Assembly (NCBI GenBank): GCA_013396635.1
Contig: WBMW01004965.1
Span: forward strand, 1,839,295-1,903,294
Length of the DNA stretch: 64,000 nt
From: Penelope pileata
Taxonomy: Eukaryota > Chordata > Aves > Galliformes > Cracidae
Direction: 5' to 3'
Of the stretch, positions 10,443 to 21,907 are shown one piece after another. Position numbers and translations under genes: made by a program. Below the pieces are notes generated by a model. That model was not told the origin of the DNA. It was given only the letters and a program-made list of their open reading frames with translations, and did no database searches. Every line of letters starts with the position of its first letter. Positions within the stretch are counted from its first letter, which is position 1.

Positions 10443-11579
10443 CAATACACAGGAGTTGAGGATCTTGCACGGTGCTCATGCAGCCACAGTGATGGAAAAG
10501 GACCATGTGTTTGTAGGAAGTGGAACTGAGCCCACAAGATGTGGCTGAAGAGGGAAGTCACCTTCCTCTTCCTCACTGCGTGTGTGTTTGTGGGAAAAGT
10601 CTGGTTCCTCCCAGTTCATAGCGTGTGGCTTTGCTGCTTGCCAGCACTGCCACCACAGCGATAGCTGCTGTCTCTGAATGACACACATAGGAACAGGGAT
10701 GAAGGCAGGCTGTGCTGCAGCAGCCTGGCAGTGAGCAGCCCTCCTGTCCTCTGCGGGTCCAGGGCTGAACATCCCTCCTCACAAACAGTGCTCAGTGTCC
10801 TTCGCACAATGCCTTCCTCTTGGGAAAAATGCCTGTATGTCTGTTTCATGAGCGTATCCCACAAAAATATTTGCCTTTCAGTAAGTTGCTGGAAGGTTTC
10901 TGAATATTCACTCTGCCAGTAGAGGAAAACGCTTGGAGAGGAAAAACATTTTTACTGACGAAACTCTTCTCATCACCAACACTTGTAAAGTTTGACAAGT
11001 TCTGGTTACTCAGCATGCACTGCAGACTCAGGGCCTGCTCATGTGAGTAAGGGTCATGGGAGCAGGTGTAATTACGTGACTCATCGCTCCTGTCTGCAAG
11101 GAGCAATACCTCTGAGTCGCGCCTGACTGGGCAAGATCTGGGTAGGATTGTTTATGCTGCTGCAAAAAAATGATGGGAGTTATTTAAGTTACTATAATCT
11201 CAGTAATCACTGGATTTATTGCCCAGGAAAGCTTGAGATCTTTCAGGCTCTTCTTTTTGCCAAAAGCTGAGATCATGGTTTCTAAAGATTGCTGTTTCAT
11301 GCCGATACGCAGGTGCTAACCATTTCCATGCTGCTGGGCCATGATTTGCTGGCCTCCTATAGAAAACATACCAGATTTTCAAAGTGCCCTCTTGTATATG
11401 CTGCTTTATAAGGAAACCATAACTAACAATTAAACCAGCACATAATGTACTACTTTCTTACTTTATGGAAGACTGTTTTATAGGGCAACATCTTAACAAG
11501 AGACGCCTGGAGGTGCACGGTTAGCAGTGTCCTGCCCTTCGGTAGTTCACATTCATGCACAGATATGTACATATGATGC
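10443..11579. other. no gene recognised
   Basis: Unique DNA. Overlapping minus-strand frames of up to 98 codons around 10476-10864 are unfamiliar, and all frames are short. Confidence 0.5.
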
Positions 11580-11740
11580 TCATCGATAATCAGGTTGCAA
11601 ATGGCTCTGCTGAGTAATTGCAGCATTAGTCTTCCCTAACCGAAGCTTCAAAGTAATTTCAGCCTTTTATAATTACAGAGTTAGCGGGCTGTAATAACTT
11701 CCAAATGTTTTGGAGCTGATTTTAAAGCAGATCTGCAGTG
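11580..11740. promoter_or_regulatory. candidate conserved noncoding element
   Basis: AT-rich non-repetitive block with clustered TAAT/ATTA cores (near 11616, 11655, 11670 and 11690) and a CATCGATAAT box at about 11580. Texture resembles a developmental enhancer. No alignment could be made. Confidence 0.2.
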
Positions 11741-12159
11741 TGTAGTTGTAAGTCTCAAAGGCCCGGATCTTGGAGAAATTACTTTGACAGGTAGGGTGGG
11801 ATGCTTCTGTCTTGTGAAGTAAAGCCTGCTGGGGAAATCTGCACTGATGCGTGTAAGGCTTACATGAGAGACATGAACTGGTCTGGATAAAATGGTACCT
11901 CTGGGTCAGAGGAGAGAAAGGAGCAATATGCAGGCACTACTGAACTTGTGGTACTAGCAGCATTTTAATGACTGTTTTGATGCAAGGTCTATTAAAAACC
12001 ACATTTCCCCCCCCCCCTTTTTAAAGCATAGAAATGGATAGCATAGATCTTAATGTATCTCAGTAGATGATTTTGAAGCGAGGCCATTTCACTTATCAGA
12101 AACACCCCTGCTAGGAAGTTTAGGCTTGTGTTCCCCATATGTAAAGAAGAGTTTGTGGG
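11741..12159. other. no gene; poly-C run
   Basis: No gene is seen. An uninterrupted run of 11 Cs lies at 12007-12017 and is followed by Ts; such runs are slippage-prone and their length in the assembly should be treated as uncertain. Confidence 0.5.
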
Positions 12160-12245
12160 TCAGGTTTTCAAAGGTAGTGAAGCAGTTATAAATGGTGATG
12201 AGTACCTTAAGGGGATTCTCAAAAGCACCTGAGCTGACCAAATCA
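12160..12245. repeat. possible ancient archosaur DNA-element fragment
   Basis: Two related boxes in direct orientation, 'caggttttcaaaggta' (about 12161) and 'ggattctcaaaagcacctga' (about 12215), resemble the GATTTTCAAAGGCACCTAA ends of old palindromic repeats common in turtle and crocodile genomes. The resemblance is from memory and the copy is diverged. Confidence 0.25.
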
Positions 12246-15200
12246 CAAGTTAATTCCTGGCATTTGTCTAAATAAGCCTGAGAACTGGGCCCTGGGGGAC
12301 ACAGAGGAAAGTTGTCACCCCAGTTATCTCATCCCACTAACCCAGTCTCAATGTTTTTCTTAGCACAGCTTCTCAGGGTTGACCACAACGCTGTGTATGT
12401 TAATGCATTTGTCATATTCACCCACCAAATAGCCCTCAATTGCTTTTCAGGGATGTAGGGCTTCAGTTGCTGTGTCTAGGATTATAAAAATAAATCACCA
12501 TCCCTACTGTTTCTCAGACTGATTGGAAACTATAGGGGGAGAGTTTGGGAATTATTAGATGATACCTGGAAAGAAGGGGAAAAAATGATCTGACTCTGGC
12601 CTGGCAGTTATTTCGCTATGAGTCTGACTTAGGGTATGGGGATAGAGTTGAGGAGGTTTCTGGCCAGCCCAAGGAAACAAGATCAGGTTAAAGATCTTTC
12701 CATCTGAAGATATATATAGGAGCAGTAATGTGCAAACGGTGGCTGACTTCAGAACTGAGCAGAGCTAGCAAAGGCTTTTTTCCTCCTGCCTGTTTGCATG
12801 GTATTACGGCAAGGCTTGGTCCCACTGGTGGCTGAGCTCTTTATCTTTCAGGGAACTGAAGCATGTGAATAGTTCTGCAAACTCATGAGGAAATCATGCA
12901 TGTTTGTGGTGTATGTGGGCTCCTTGCCTGCCTGGCAGGGCCGTTGGTTCTGACAGCTGCTTCTTGGTTCTTTTGGGGGCTGTGGAGTTGTTTGGTTTCA
13001 AGTGAGTGGGGGCTGCCTGATGCACTGGATAACAACTTCTTGAAGCTGTCAGGGTCTCAAAAGCAGAAGGGTTTTCAGAAATAGACTGACATGGGAGACT
13101 GAGGCCTTCAGGAGTTTCAAACAAGAGAGAAGAGCAGTGGTAGCGTTATCTTCTAGCTCCAAAATGTACCTGTAAGATGGTTGATAAGCCCTAAGCTGGT
13201 GATAAGGGACAAGTGTGCTCTCTGCATGTGCTGAGAGAGGCTGTGCTGTCCAGTCTCACCAGGATATCACCGAAAGACAAGAATGCCATCATTTTGAAGA
13301 TACCCCCTCTGGAGCCTTCATTGCCATATGGTGGACCACTGTCACCAGAACTGGCAGAGGAGGAAGAGTTTGCCTGTACACGTTAGTGTTTCAGCTGATG
13401 GCATGGAGGTGGCCCCCACAAACTGCCAGATAAGAACTGTCCTAAAAGCTTGGATGCTCCTGTCTTGTGCATAATGCTTCTGAGATCAGGTGCAAAGTGC
13501 CTTTGTCTCTCTTCCTGCAAGCCTGTGTAAAATCCTTCTGCATTATGTTCAGACTGGTGCTTGGAGATATCATCTTGCCTCTTTGTGTATACTTTCAATG
13601 TGAAGACTGACTTTTATTGGAAACAAAACTCTTATTTAAAATAGGAAGGAGAGTAAAGAATTTTTATCCTTTCACGAAGTTGTTCCAAGCCTTCAAAGTG
13701 TTTTGGTAATTGTGTTTATGGCTAAAAGATTGATTATTTGGGTCTGTGTTAGAGTATACTTCTTAGAATGAAGTAATGGCTCATTACAAACCAGCTCAGG
13801 AATGCTTTTGAGTTCTTTTCCTTTTTTTTCTGGAATTTTTTTTTAAAGCTGGATGAGGAGGAAAGAGTGTGAGGGACTGTTTAACATTTCAAAACATCTG
13901 GATCTCCTCTACGGTTTATTTTTTAATGTGTTTTCCATGAGTCTATTTAAACAACCGCATGGCTTGATGGCAAAATGAATGCAAGTGTAGTGTGGAAGGG
14001 GACCCTGGATGAAAGTTCAGCTCGCTAACTAGAGTCAAGTGACATGCTCTTGTTTCTGGTTGGGTCGTATGGATTCACAGAAAGAGCCCATCTTGGCTGC
14101 TGCTGTTCCTCTTCTCTGCCAAAAGCTGTTAAACATAAAGCAGGCAAAGGAAGTACTAAATTACAGAACACCTAATCTTTAGCCCTTTGTTTAATCTCAA
14201 ATGAGTCTCCCAGATCGCATAAACTAGAAATGAGAACAACACGTAAGGTCAGCCACAAGATGCTCCAGGACCTGCGCTTCAGCAGAGGTCTCCTGTGCCT
14301 GCAGAGGGGAGGGAGCAGAGAGGGACTGGCATGAGAATGCTTTTTTTTAGGCTGTGCTATTGCAAAGCAGTTGACAGCTGTTTTTTTCTGACAGGCTGTG
14401 AACACACCAACAAGGTGAGCAAGGACTGCCCCCTACTTACTTCCTATTAATTTTGAGAAATCCGAGATTTATTTTTTTGGCAGAGAAATAGACATTACAT
14501 AATGCAGAAGGATCCCCATCACTGACAGGCAGTAGCGGAGGCAGCAATTTAGCTTCAATCCTGTTTGCAAATGATCTTTAAACATTGCTTTCTGTCTTCT
14601 TCTCTGGCATTTTTTTAGATCTTTTCCTCACACCTATCTTCCCATCTTTTCTCTTTCCCAAGCTCATTTTCACTCTACATCTGCTTTCAACTTAGTCCAA
14701 ATGCTAATGGAGTCTCAGGTCTTCAATCCTGCCCTCGGATGAGGAGAGCGATGCTGACTAAGATACAACCAGGGGCAGTTCTTACTTGGGATTAGTGGGG
14801 TCTGTCCCCACCAGAGCTCTATAGCCTTCCCTGAAATCCCTGTCATTCTACGCCATTCTGTCTTAACAGTGACATGCAGTGGCAGCAGGATGCAACAGAG
14901 GCAGCTGTAGACATCATGCAAACTTATCACTTTTTCCACACAAAAAAAAATCACAGGACCCTGGTGCACCTCATATCGGCATTAGCTTTCTGAGGATTTC
15001 AGTGATTGTCTCAAGCCTGCAGAGATGTGCACAGGTCAATGTAGGCTGGATGTGAAGAGAGGCATGTAGGCAAAAGAGAAAAGCATCCTTTGCGAAGCAA
15101 GGACATTTTTGTTTTCCAGCATTTAAGACTAAATATTCTTGTCCTTTTGGTGTTATTGTGATAAGGAATTATCCAATCTGTTCTTGATTAACAGAACAAT

Positions 15201-18001
15201 GTGATACAAAACATCATCTGCATTTTATGCATGTGCTCACATACAGAATTAATATATTTCTGTTAAGATCCCCACCAGCTAAAAAGTGTTAGTCTGCTGG
15301 GTACAGCTTAGATTTCTTTGTTCCTGGGAAAGATTTGTAGGGGTCATTCTTCAAAGCCTGTATTTACCAGGAACAACTGGAAATCAATCTTTAGAGAATA
15401 GGTCCCTTGCAAAAAGTTTGCAGGAGGGATTGGATGGCAGTGTTGATGTAGGTAGCAAAGGTGAAGGATAGATTCCTCAGGAAGGAGAGGAGGGAGCCCC
15501 AAAGGAACAGGTGAAGCTGAGGGAGGGATAGGTTGCAGAAGGGTAGAGAAAAGTATTGATATTACTTTAGGGATATCTTCTGTGCTTTGGGGGGTACAGC
15601 TACTCTAAATGCATGGAAAATAAGGAACGTTAGCACATAAGCTTGAAAGGGACACTAGAGATAGAGCCAAGGATAGCACTATTTGTCTTCAGTGACTTGT
15701 AGAGATTTCTGAGCTGAGGAGTAGAAGGGTTAACCACTGTGTGTGTATTAAGGCTACAAAAAGCTTTTCAACCAGGAACATAAATTACTGAAGCTGCTAT
15801 TCAGAAAAACACATATCAGACATAAAACAACTGCCACAGCTTTTCAGATGCCTTATTGTGCTTCATCTCATGGTGATGACTGGAGTGCTCTGGGACTACT
15901 TTACAAAGTATTCTCCTTTGTATCTCAAGAATACACAATGGCTCAGCCTTGACATCTATCTTCATATGTAAGGAGACTGATAGGTCAGTAGTGACACAGC
16001 TGCAAATGTATTATCAAGCATCTTCTGATTGCTTCCAGGCAAGTGTTCTTCTCCTGTGTAAGAGACAATATTTAGATGTTCCTTTTCTTGAATATCTTGT
16101 TTGATTTTTTTTTTTTTGCATTTTGAATTATTGCAAGAACAAATATTAAGCACACTTTTCCCCCTCAGCTTTGTGAAGTGTATGGAGTCTGAGATCAATA
16201 TGTCCAGTGAGCCCTGGATTTCTTCAATCCCAGCAGGGTCCTACTTTAAAGAGAACACACAAAAATCCCTATCCTAGAGAGATGCTGAGCTCCAGATCTG
16301 GAGAGAGAGAGAACACACAGCCAATCAGATATTCATGCACTTCTAAGCCCTCTGAAATGCATCCAGATGATGCCATGGTCTTTATCAAGTTGAATGAAAC
16401 AAACAAGAAATTAATGTTGTTGGACCAGTATCTTTTGTTTTCTTCCCAGACTCTGCAGCCAGGTGCTGCTGAGCCATCTAGCCAGGGAGCTTTTCACCTT
16501 GCCAGCCTTCTGTCTTGCATTTACGCCTGGGAAGTTGCAAAATTGTCTGCACGTTGTTTATAATGGTTTTTTTTTTTTTTTCTTTGAGCAATTGCTGACG
16601 CAGACAAAATCCATTCTGACCTTTCTGGCTGCAGCATGAGCTCAGTGGCCATGTGCCATGGTGCTGAGTGCAGGCAAGTATCTGGGCCATAGAAAGCTGT
16701 AGAAAGGCATTTCGGCACACAGCTGAGCACTGGGACAGGTGGAAGGTGCTGACTGACTGATTTCTCACACACTGCAGCACAGGCCTTAGTTTAATCATAT
16801 GCAGATCTTGCAGTGAAGCCAATTCCAGCAATTTCTGGCCTCAGCTGCATGTTCCTCTCCTGCCATGGCATGACAGTTTGTTCCCCCATGTCCATTTGGA
16901 ACCTGGATGAATTTAATAATCCAGTTCACTGTGTGGATTCACAAAATGTTGCTGTAGCCATTGGACAGATGCTTCTCTCCTCCTTTAGTCAGCTATTAAA
17001 CAGTGACCTGAGCATCAGGTCTCTGAGATATCGTCGTATTCCTGGGCAATGTGATGCCACGTGGTGATACAGAGAGGTAAATAAGGGCAGAATCTGGAAA
17101 GTGGACCTTGCCAGCTGGCAAGGAGGTTCCCAGCTCTCACTTGCAGCAGGGACAATCTCTTAGAAAGTAACTGGGGCAGCTACGGCCATCACCAGAAGTT
17201 CATGGGGCTTTAATCCTAAATGCCCTTGGCCACACAGGTGAGATAAATAGGAACAAGATGTGTAAACTCTTCTGTGATTCCATGTGTGCCTGGAAATGTG
17301 GTTTGTAGAAGGGCAACAAGCAGGCTGTTCTACCCTCCTGGGCTTTGGCAGCCGTGGGTGTCTAAAACATTTCTCCTCAGGCTTGTGTGTATATGCAAAG
17401 CTGCTGGCAGCATCATGCTGAGAGCTGCTGGAAACTGGGCTCTGGGAAAACTTGTGCCGAGAGGAAAAATATCCTGAAGTGACTCTGATTTTCATCATGA
17501 GCTAAACAGCTCATACTCCTCCTCATGCCTCTGAGATGAAAAAACAGTTCTCCCTCAGAAAGCGAAGCCAAAACAAAGGGCAGGGCCTTCATTTTGTTTT
17601 GCGGTGGAGGCATTCAGCCGTCTTTGTTATTTAGTAACAACAGACAGAGGCTGTTGGCTCCACCTCTGTGTGTTCATGGCTCTGTGCAGTTGGTGTGCTG
17701 CTGTCTGGGGTGCGGTGGCTCCAGGGCCCCATGTGAGTGTGGCTGTGGGTCACAGCCATGGAGATGGTTGGTACAGGGAGGAGCCTGTCCATAAATATTT
17801 CCCTTCCCACACCGGGAGCTTAGCAAGAAGCAGGTTTCAGAGCTCACACAAACAGCTGGCCCGTCCCCTTGCAGCTTGGAGGCTGTTGGGCCCTGCAAGG
17901 CCCACCTGTGCTTGTAGCAGTGATAAGGGTTTTGCCAGCTCTTCCCTCAGGGTAGCTGTGTTTCTCCTCAGCTCAGTGAGATGTCCTCCTTCACCACCTC
18001 C
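12246..18001. other. no gene recognised
   Basis: A long unique stretch. It contains T- and A-rich runs (15 Ts at 16567-16581). A consensus-like donor AAG|GTGAGC at about 14414 follows an acceptor-like tract ending near 14394, enclosing only about 20 bases, too small to support. The 150-codon frame over 17604-18056 crosses the poly-T and gap and is unfamiliar. Confidence 0.45.
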
Positions 18002-18016
18002 TTTTTTTTTTTTTTN
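18002..18016. other. poly-T run ending in an assembly gap marker
   Basis: Fourteen Ts are followed by a single N at 18016. The sequence on the two sides shows no overlap, so this looks like an ordinary homopolymer-associated contig break. Confidence 0.9.
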
Positions 18017-18410
18017 TTACAATAAATTAAATCAAAATCCAGGGTTAACCAGTTAACCACAGCTAGGTGGCCACAAGGCTCTGGGCTGGATCCTGGGGCC
18101 CTGCTCGTGTCAAGCAGCTGCCCTGCTCCAGCTCTCCAGCTCTGTCAGTCCCTTATGCCTCTTCAGCTCTCCACTACTTCAAAATCACCTTACCCTCCTC
18201 TGAACCTGTGCCCCAAGCTCCATCTGATGTCTTGTACCTGTACCCCTGTGGAACAGAAAAGCTTTTTCCTATGCACTGGATCTCATATTGAATTTCTGAG
18301 GGTCTGGAAGAAGCAGAAATGAAGTACTTTCTTCCACCTTGTTTCCCAGTTTTCACTGCTGCTCAGAAGTGAAAGATGAGCCTGTTGACACTGCTGACAC
18401 CAATACTTAC

Positions 18411-18479
18411 CCTGCGTGTGGAGTCTGTGAAAGCTCCTGCCTTTTCCAGCCCCGAAACTTAGATCCATGTGAGCCTAAT
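18411..18479 (-). other. exon-like segment, minus strand
   Basis: Read on the minus strand, a pyrimidine-rich tract with AG (18481-18480) precedes 69 bases, then GTAAGTATT at 18410 downward, a near-perfect 5' splice site. One of three frames is open across the segment (after one leading base) and would begin LGSHGSKFRGWKRQELS; the other two are closed. The translation matches nothing I know. No partner exon is identified nearby. The chance of such an arrangement somewhere in 64 kb is appreciable. Confidence 0.17.
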
Positions 18480-20939
18480 CTGAAGCACAGACAGATGACC
18501 TCTCTCTGCACCGAAGAATAAGCCCTTTCGCTTTCATGCACTAACTCCCGTCTTACGTGCTGATATGACTCAGCCATAAACCTAACTCATAAATGCTGTA
18601 TGCATGTACACAAGGGTCAGTTTAAAATCTGTGTTTGCTCATAACACTGGAGAGGTTTGCTGCTGGCTCAGACTGGTGATACTGTTATTTGCACGCTGCT
18701 GGGAGGTGGAGTCGATATTGGGGTTTCCGCTCAGCTAGACCCAGATCCAGCAGATTTTCTGTGCCCTGCAGGTGTCAGGGGTGAATTCCCGTTCAGTCTC
18801 CATTTCTCCCGACCGCTGCTGAAGCAATCAGTCTGAAACAATGAGTCAAAGCTCATGGAGTTTCCACTGTGTTCTTTGGGAAAAACCCTTAGAAAGGGGA
18901 TATTTTTGTCACAGTGTTTGAGTGCTTTCACTTAAGTACAGAACCAGAAGGATACCAGAAAATAATGAAGTTTTGCTCTGGCTCTTCTTTAGAGCTTGTC
19001 TAATTTTACAGTCAGGCTCCAAGGAGATTGCATCTGCATGCTGCTGTCTGGGAGGATTTTGAAGCTGAATAATGCTCAGATGAGGCAGCACAGTGGTTGT
19101 GTGGGATGGGGAAGGCTTTCTCATTTCCACAGGCAAGTCAGGTGTTTCCTTTCTGCAGGGGGTGACTGATTCTGCAGGAATGTGGTAGATCTCTGTGGAT
19201 GTTGAGGGATCACAGCTGTGGAGCTTTTATGGAGGCTGTTGAGCTAAGGATAGAGTAATTGTGAAACCTAGGGAGTACTTCCACCAAGCTGAATAATGGG
19301 TTGAGATGGCTTTGGGGACAGGCTCAGTGGGCTCAGCTAGGCAGCTGGCAGTGTGAGAATGTGACAAAAATAAGATATTGCATGCAGACTTGGTGAAGCA
19401 GTAGAAAGATAACTTGCCCACAACTCACCTGCTGCATTTGTGGCAGGCGAATAAAATAAAATGTCTTGAGAAAGAACATGAGGTCAGTTTTCTGTTGTTT
19501 TTTATCTCCTTCCTGTGAGGGAGAGACTAAATCAGAAGCCTACACCTTTCATGGAAGGCAATCAAGCTCTTTTTTCACCAAACATTTGGATGTCAACATG
19601 AGCAGCTTGAGCCTATGTAAGATTATAGACTTTTTCGTGTGTCAGTCAAAATATCCTGGGGAGAAAAATGTCACATTCTTCTTCTGTGTTACTGGCACTC
19701 ATGTTTTGTAAAACACATAGCTTTTTATTTAAAATAGATCTGCTGATGTAAAACTGAACACAAAATATCAGGAAGTTGGCTGGTCTCTAAAAGGGATGCC
19801 TGCTGAGAATGTAAAATTAATTTGCTGCATGTGAAAAATGCTAGCTGTGGGGACAGATGACAGAGAAGGTGTCTGAAAGAGAATAGCATGGATGTATTTC
19901 TTGTATCTCACCAGGCAAAATAGTCCATTTTTGCTCACAAAATATTATTTCTCAGGTTAAGTTGGTAATCTGCTTTTTCTTCCTTTTACACTTGCTTTCT
20001 CCTCTCCCAGCCTTTTTTTTTTTTCCCCCAGCACAAAGCATTTCTGCACCTCTTATGTTCAAACAGCAAATAGGTGGAGGAGCCCAGGGTCCCAGCCCTG
20101 CCAATGACCGATGCCTCACTTGCTGAACAGTATTATTCTCTGTGCGATGCTCAGGCATTTTGGGTAACCTGTTGGTCCAGGTTTCACCTGTGGCAGAACT
20201 CTACTGTTGATCTCAGTTACGTAGGTACAGCCTAACAGAAACCAAAAATGGGTGTTCTTGGGGTGAAGTTCTCATTTCCCCTGATTAAAGGGGAAAACAT
20301 CAAAAGCTTTTTTTTCCACCACAAGAAACAATTTTATAGGACATCTTAAAAATAACTTTCAGAACATGCCCAAGAGTGCAGCAGAAACTTAATGTTAAAG
20401 GCTCCATTTAATCTCTGTGGCATTCAGCTGAGTTTCAGCTATGGGTTAGTGCAAGCCACAGTTCTCCTGGCCTACGCTAGATGTACCCTTGCACAGAAAA
20501 TGTGGAGACAGGTGGGTGCTTAACTGCAAACTTAAGACTGAGAGCAAGGAAAATTGCACCTGCATTTCTGTTTTCCAAAGAAGAAATCTTCACTTGGAAT
20601 TTGAGTTGCTTCAGTCTCTCTCTGCTGTTAATAACTGTGAGGTCCAGGCTAGAGGAGAAGTACCAGGAGATCGGAGCAATAGTTTCGTGGTCCTTAAGGT
20701 TTCTTGGTTGAACTGAACATAGCTTCAAATTGATTGTTAAATCAGGGAGCGTGGGTGTAGCTCATTCCATTATAATCCCCACAAATTGCTTTGTAATCGA
20801 AAGCTTTTGTTCCAGTGTCAAGTGGTTAAGCACCAAGTAAGAAGATCTATTTTACAAGACCAGACAAGATCTGACAGACAGCGGAAACTTAACTTTCAAC
20901 AAATATAACAATCAACATGAGAGAACCAAAAGGTCCTCA
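18480..20939. other. no gene recognised
   Basis: Unique DNA. A very good isolated minus-strand donor (CAG|GTGAGTTG, 19423-19430) has no clear acceptor to its right. Remaining open frames are short and unfamiliar. Confidence 0.45.
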
Positions 20940-21070
20940 TTAAGCACTGCTGTTTTTAATTAATTGGTCCTTCAGATTTACTTCTTTAAAGCTGCTAACA
21001 GCCTTAAGCCTTTCCTAGATTAATTACAAAAGACGAGCAAATCACAATAATTAGTTTAGCCTCAGGCTCT
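20940..21070. promoter_or_regulatory. candidate conserved noncoding element rich in homeodomain cores
   Basis: Within 130 bases there are at least four TAATTA/ATTAAT-type cores (about 20959, 21020, 21050) and an ACAAT SOX-like core near 21045. There is no CpG and no repeat. This is the most enhancer-like AT-rich block in the window by eye. Function and conservation are untested. Confidence 0.27.
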
Positions 21071-21790
21071 TGCTAGGCCTCTGACCTACGTGTGTAGGTT
21101 TGCTCCATGCAGTGTAGACAGGGGGAAGCAATTTGCCTTCTTGTCGTATTTCTGAATCAGAATTTCTGGCAGGAAGTGTCTTTTTTCTTTTTTTCTTCGG
21201 TTGTTGAAAAGTGTAATTTTCCTTTCCCTAATATATTCTTGTCACTTAGTTTAAAATGATCCCTCTGCTGTAACGACTCCCACTTGGGCTGGAAACCCTC
21301 CTTCACCAACAACAGCTCAGTCAGTGATGATGACTTTCAAGGCTTGTAATTCTTGGCTTATGGGGCCTACAGACTCAGGGAAGTATCATTAAAAATGAAT
21401 CATGCTGCTCCCCTGGGGATGTGCCTGCTTCCCGGGATGCACATTAATGTGAATCCATCACCCTTCCCTTGCCGCAGAGGGCTGCTAAGTCAACACTGCA
21501 GTGTAAGAATGAATTTCAGAGGAACATATATATGTACCTATTCATAAGGAGAGAGAGAGAGACTTTGTTTGTGCCAGTAAGAGGCAGTCCCATCGTTGCA
21601 CCCAGAAACTGGTGCTTGTTAGATCTCTTCCTGTCTCATCTGTGCTTTCATCTGTAACTTGATACAGACCTTTGGGACCATCTACATTCCTTTCATTCAT
21701 AAGACAAATCCTCAATTTCAACTCATCCCTTTGGTTTCAGTGAGTCTGTTTGTGGTGCAATGGGAAGGCATGCAGACCTTTGCCTGGAAA
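21071..21790. other. no gene; short GA microsatellite
   Basis: Unique DNA with a 14-base GA run at about 21549-21562. Open frames are below 70 codons. Confidence 0.5.
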
Positions 21791-21907
21791 ATGTGTGCCT
21801 CGGTTTCCCTACCTGTAAAATGGGCACAGTACCATCCCTTGGAGAATAGTTACATGTCTTAACTTAGTCATTCTGTAAATTGCTTTGAGATTGTAGGTTG
21901 ATGGGGG
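21791..21907 (+). repeat. MIR/CORE-SINE relic
   Basis: The segment 'gtgcctcggtttccctacc' followed by 'tgtaaaatgggcacagtacc' closely follows the MIR core GTGCCTCAGTTTCCCCATCTGTAAAATGGGGATAATA. Downstream, 'tctgtaaattgctttgagat' matches the TTTGTAAAGCGCTTTGAGAT box of amniote CORE-SINEs in the correct order. This is the clearest old SINE in the window. Confidence 0.68.

Noticed and set aside
14395..14414. Possible 20-bp micro-exon between an acceptor-like tract and an AAG|GTGAGC donor
   Set aside because: Too short to evaluate and not a multiple of three; such pairs are expected by chance.
19423..19430. Perfect isolated minus-strand splice donor
   Set aside because: No acceptor or open segment of suitable size lies to its right.
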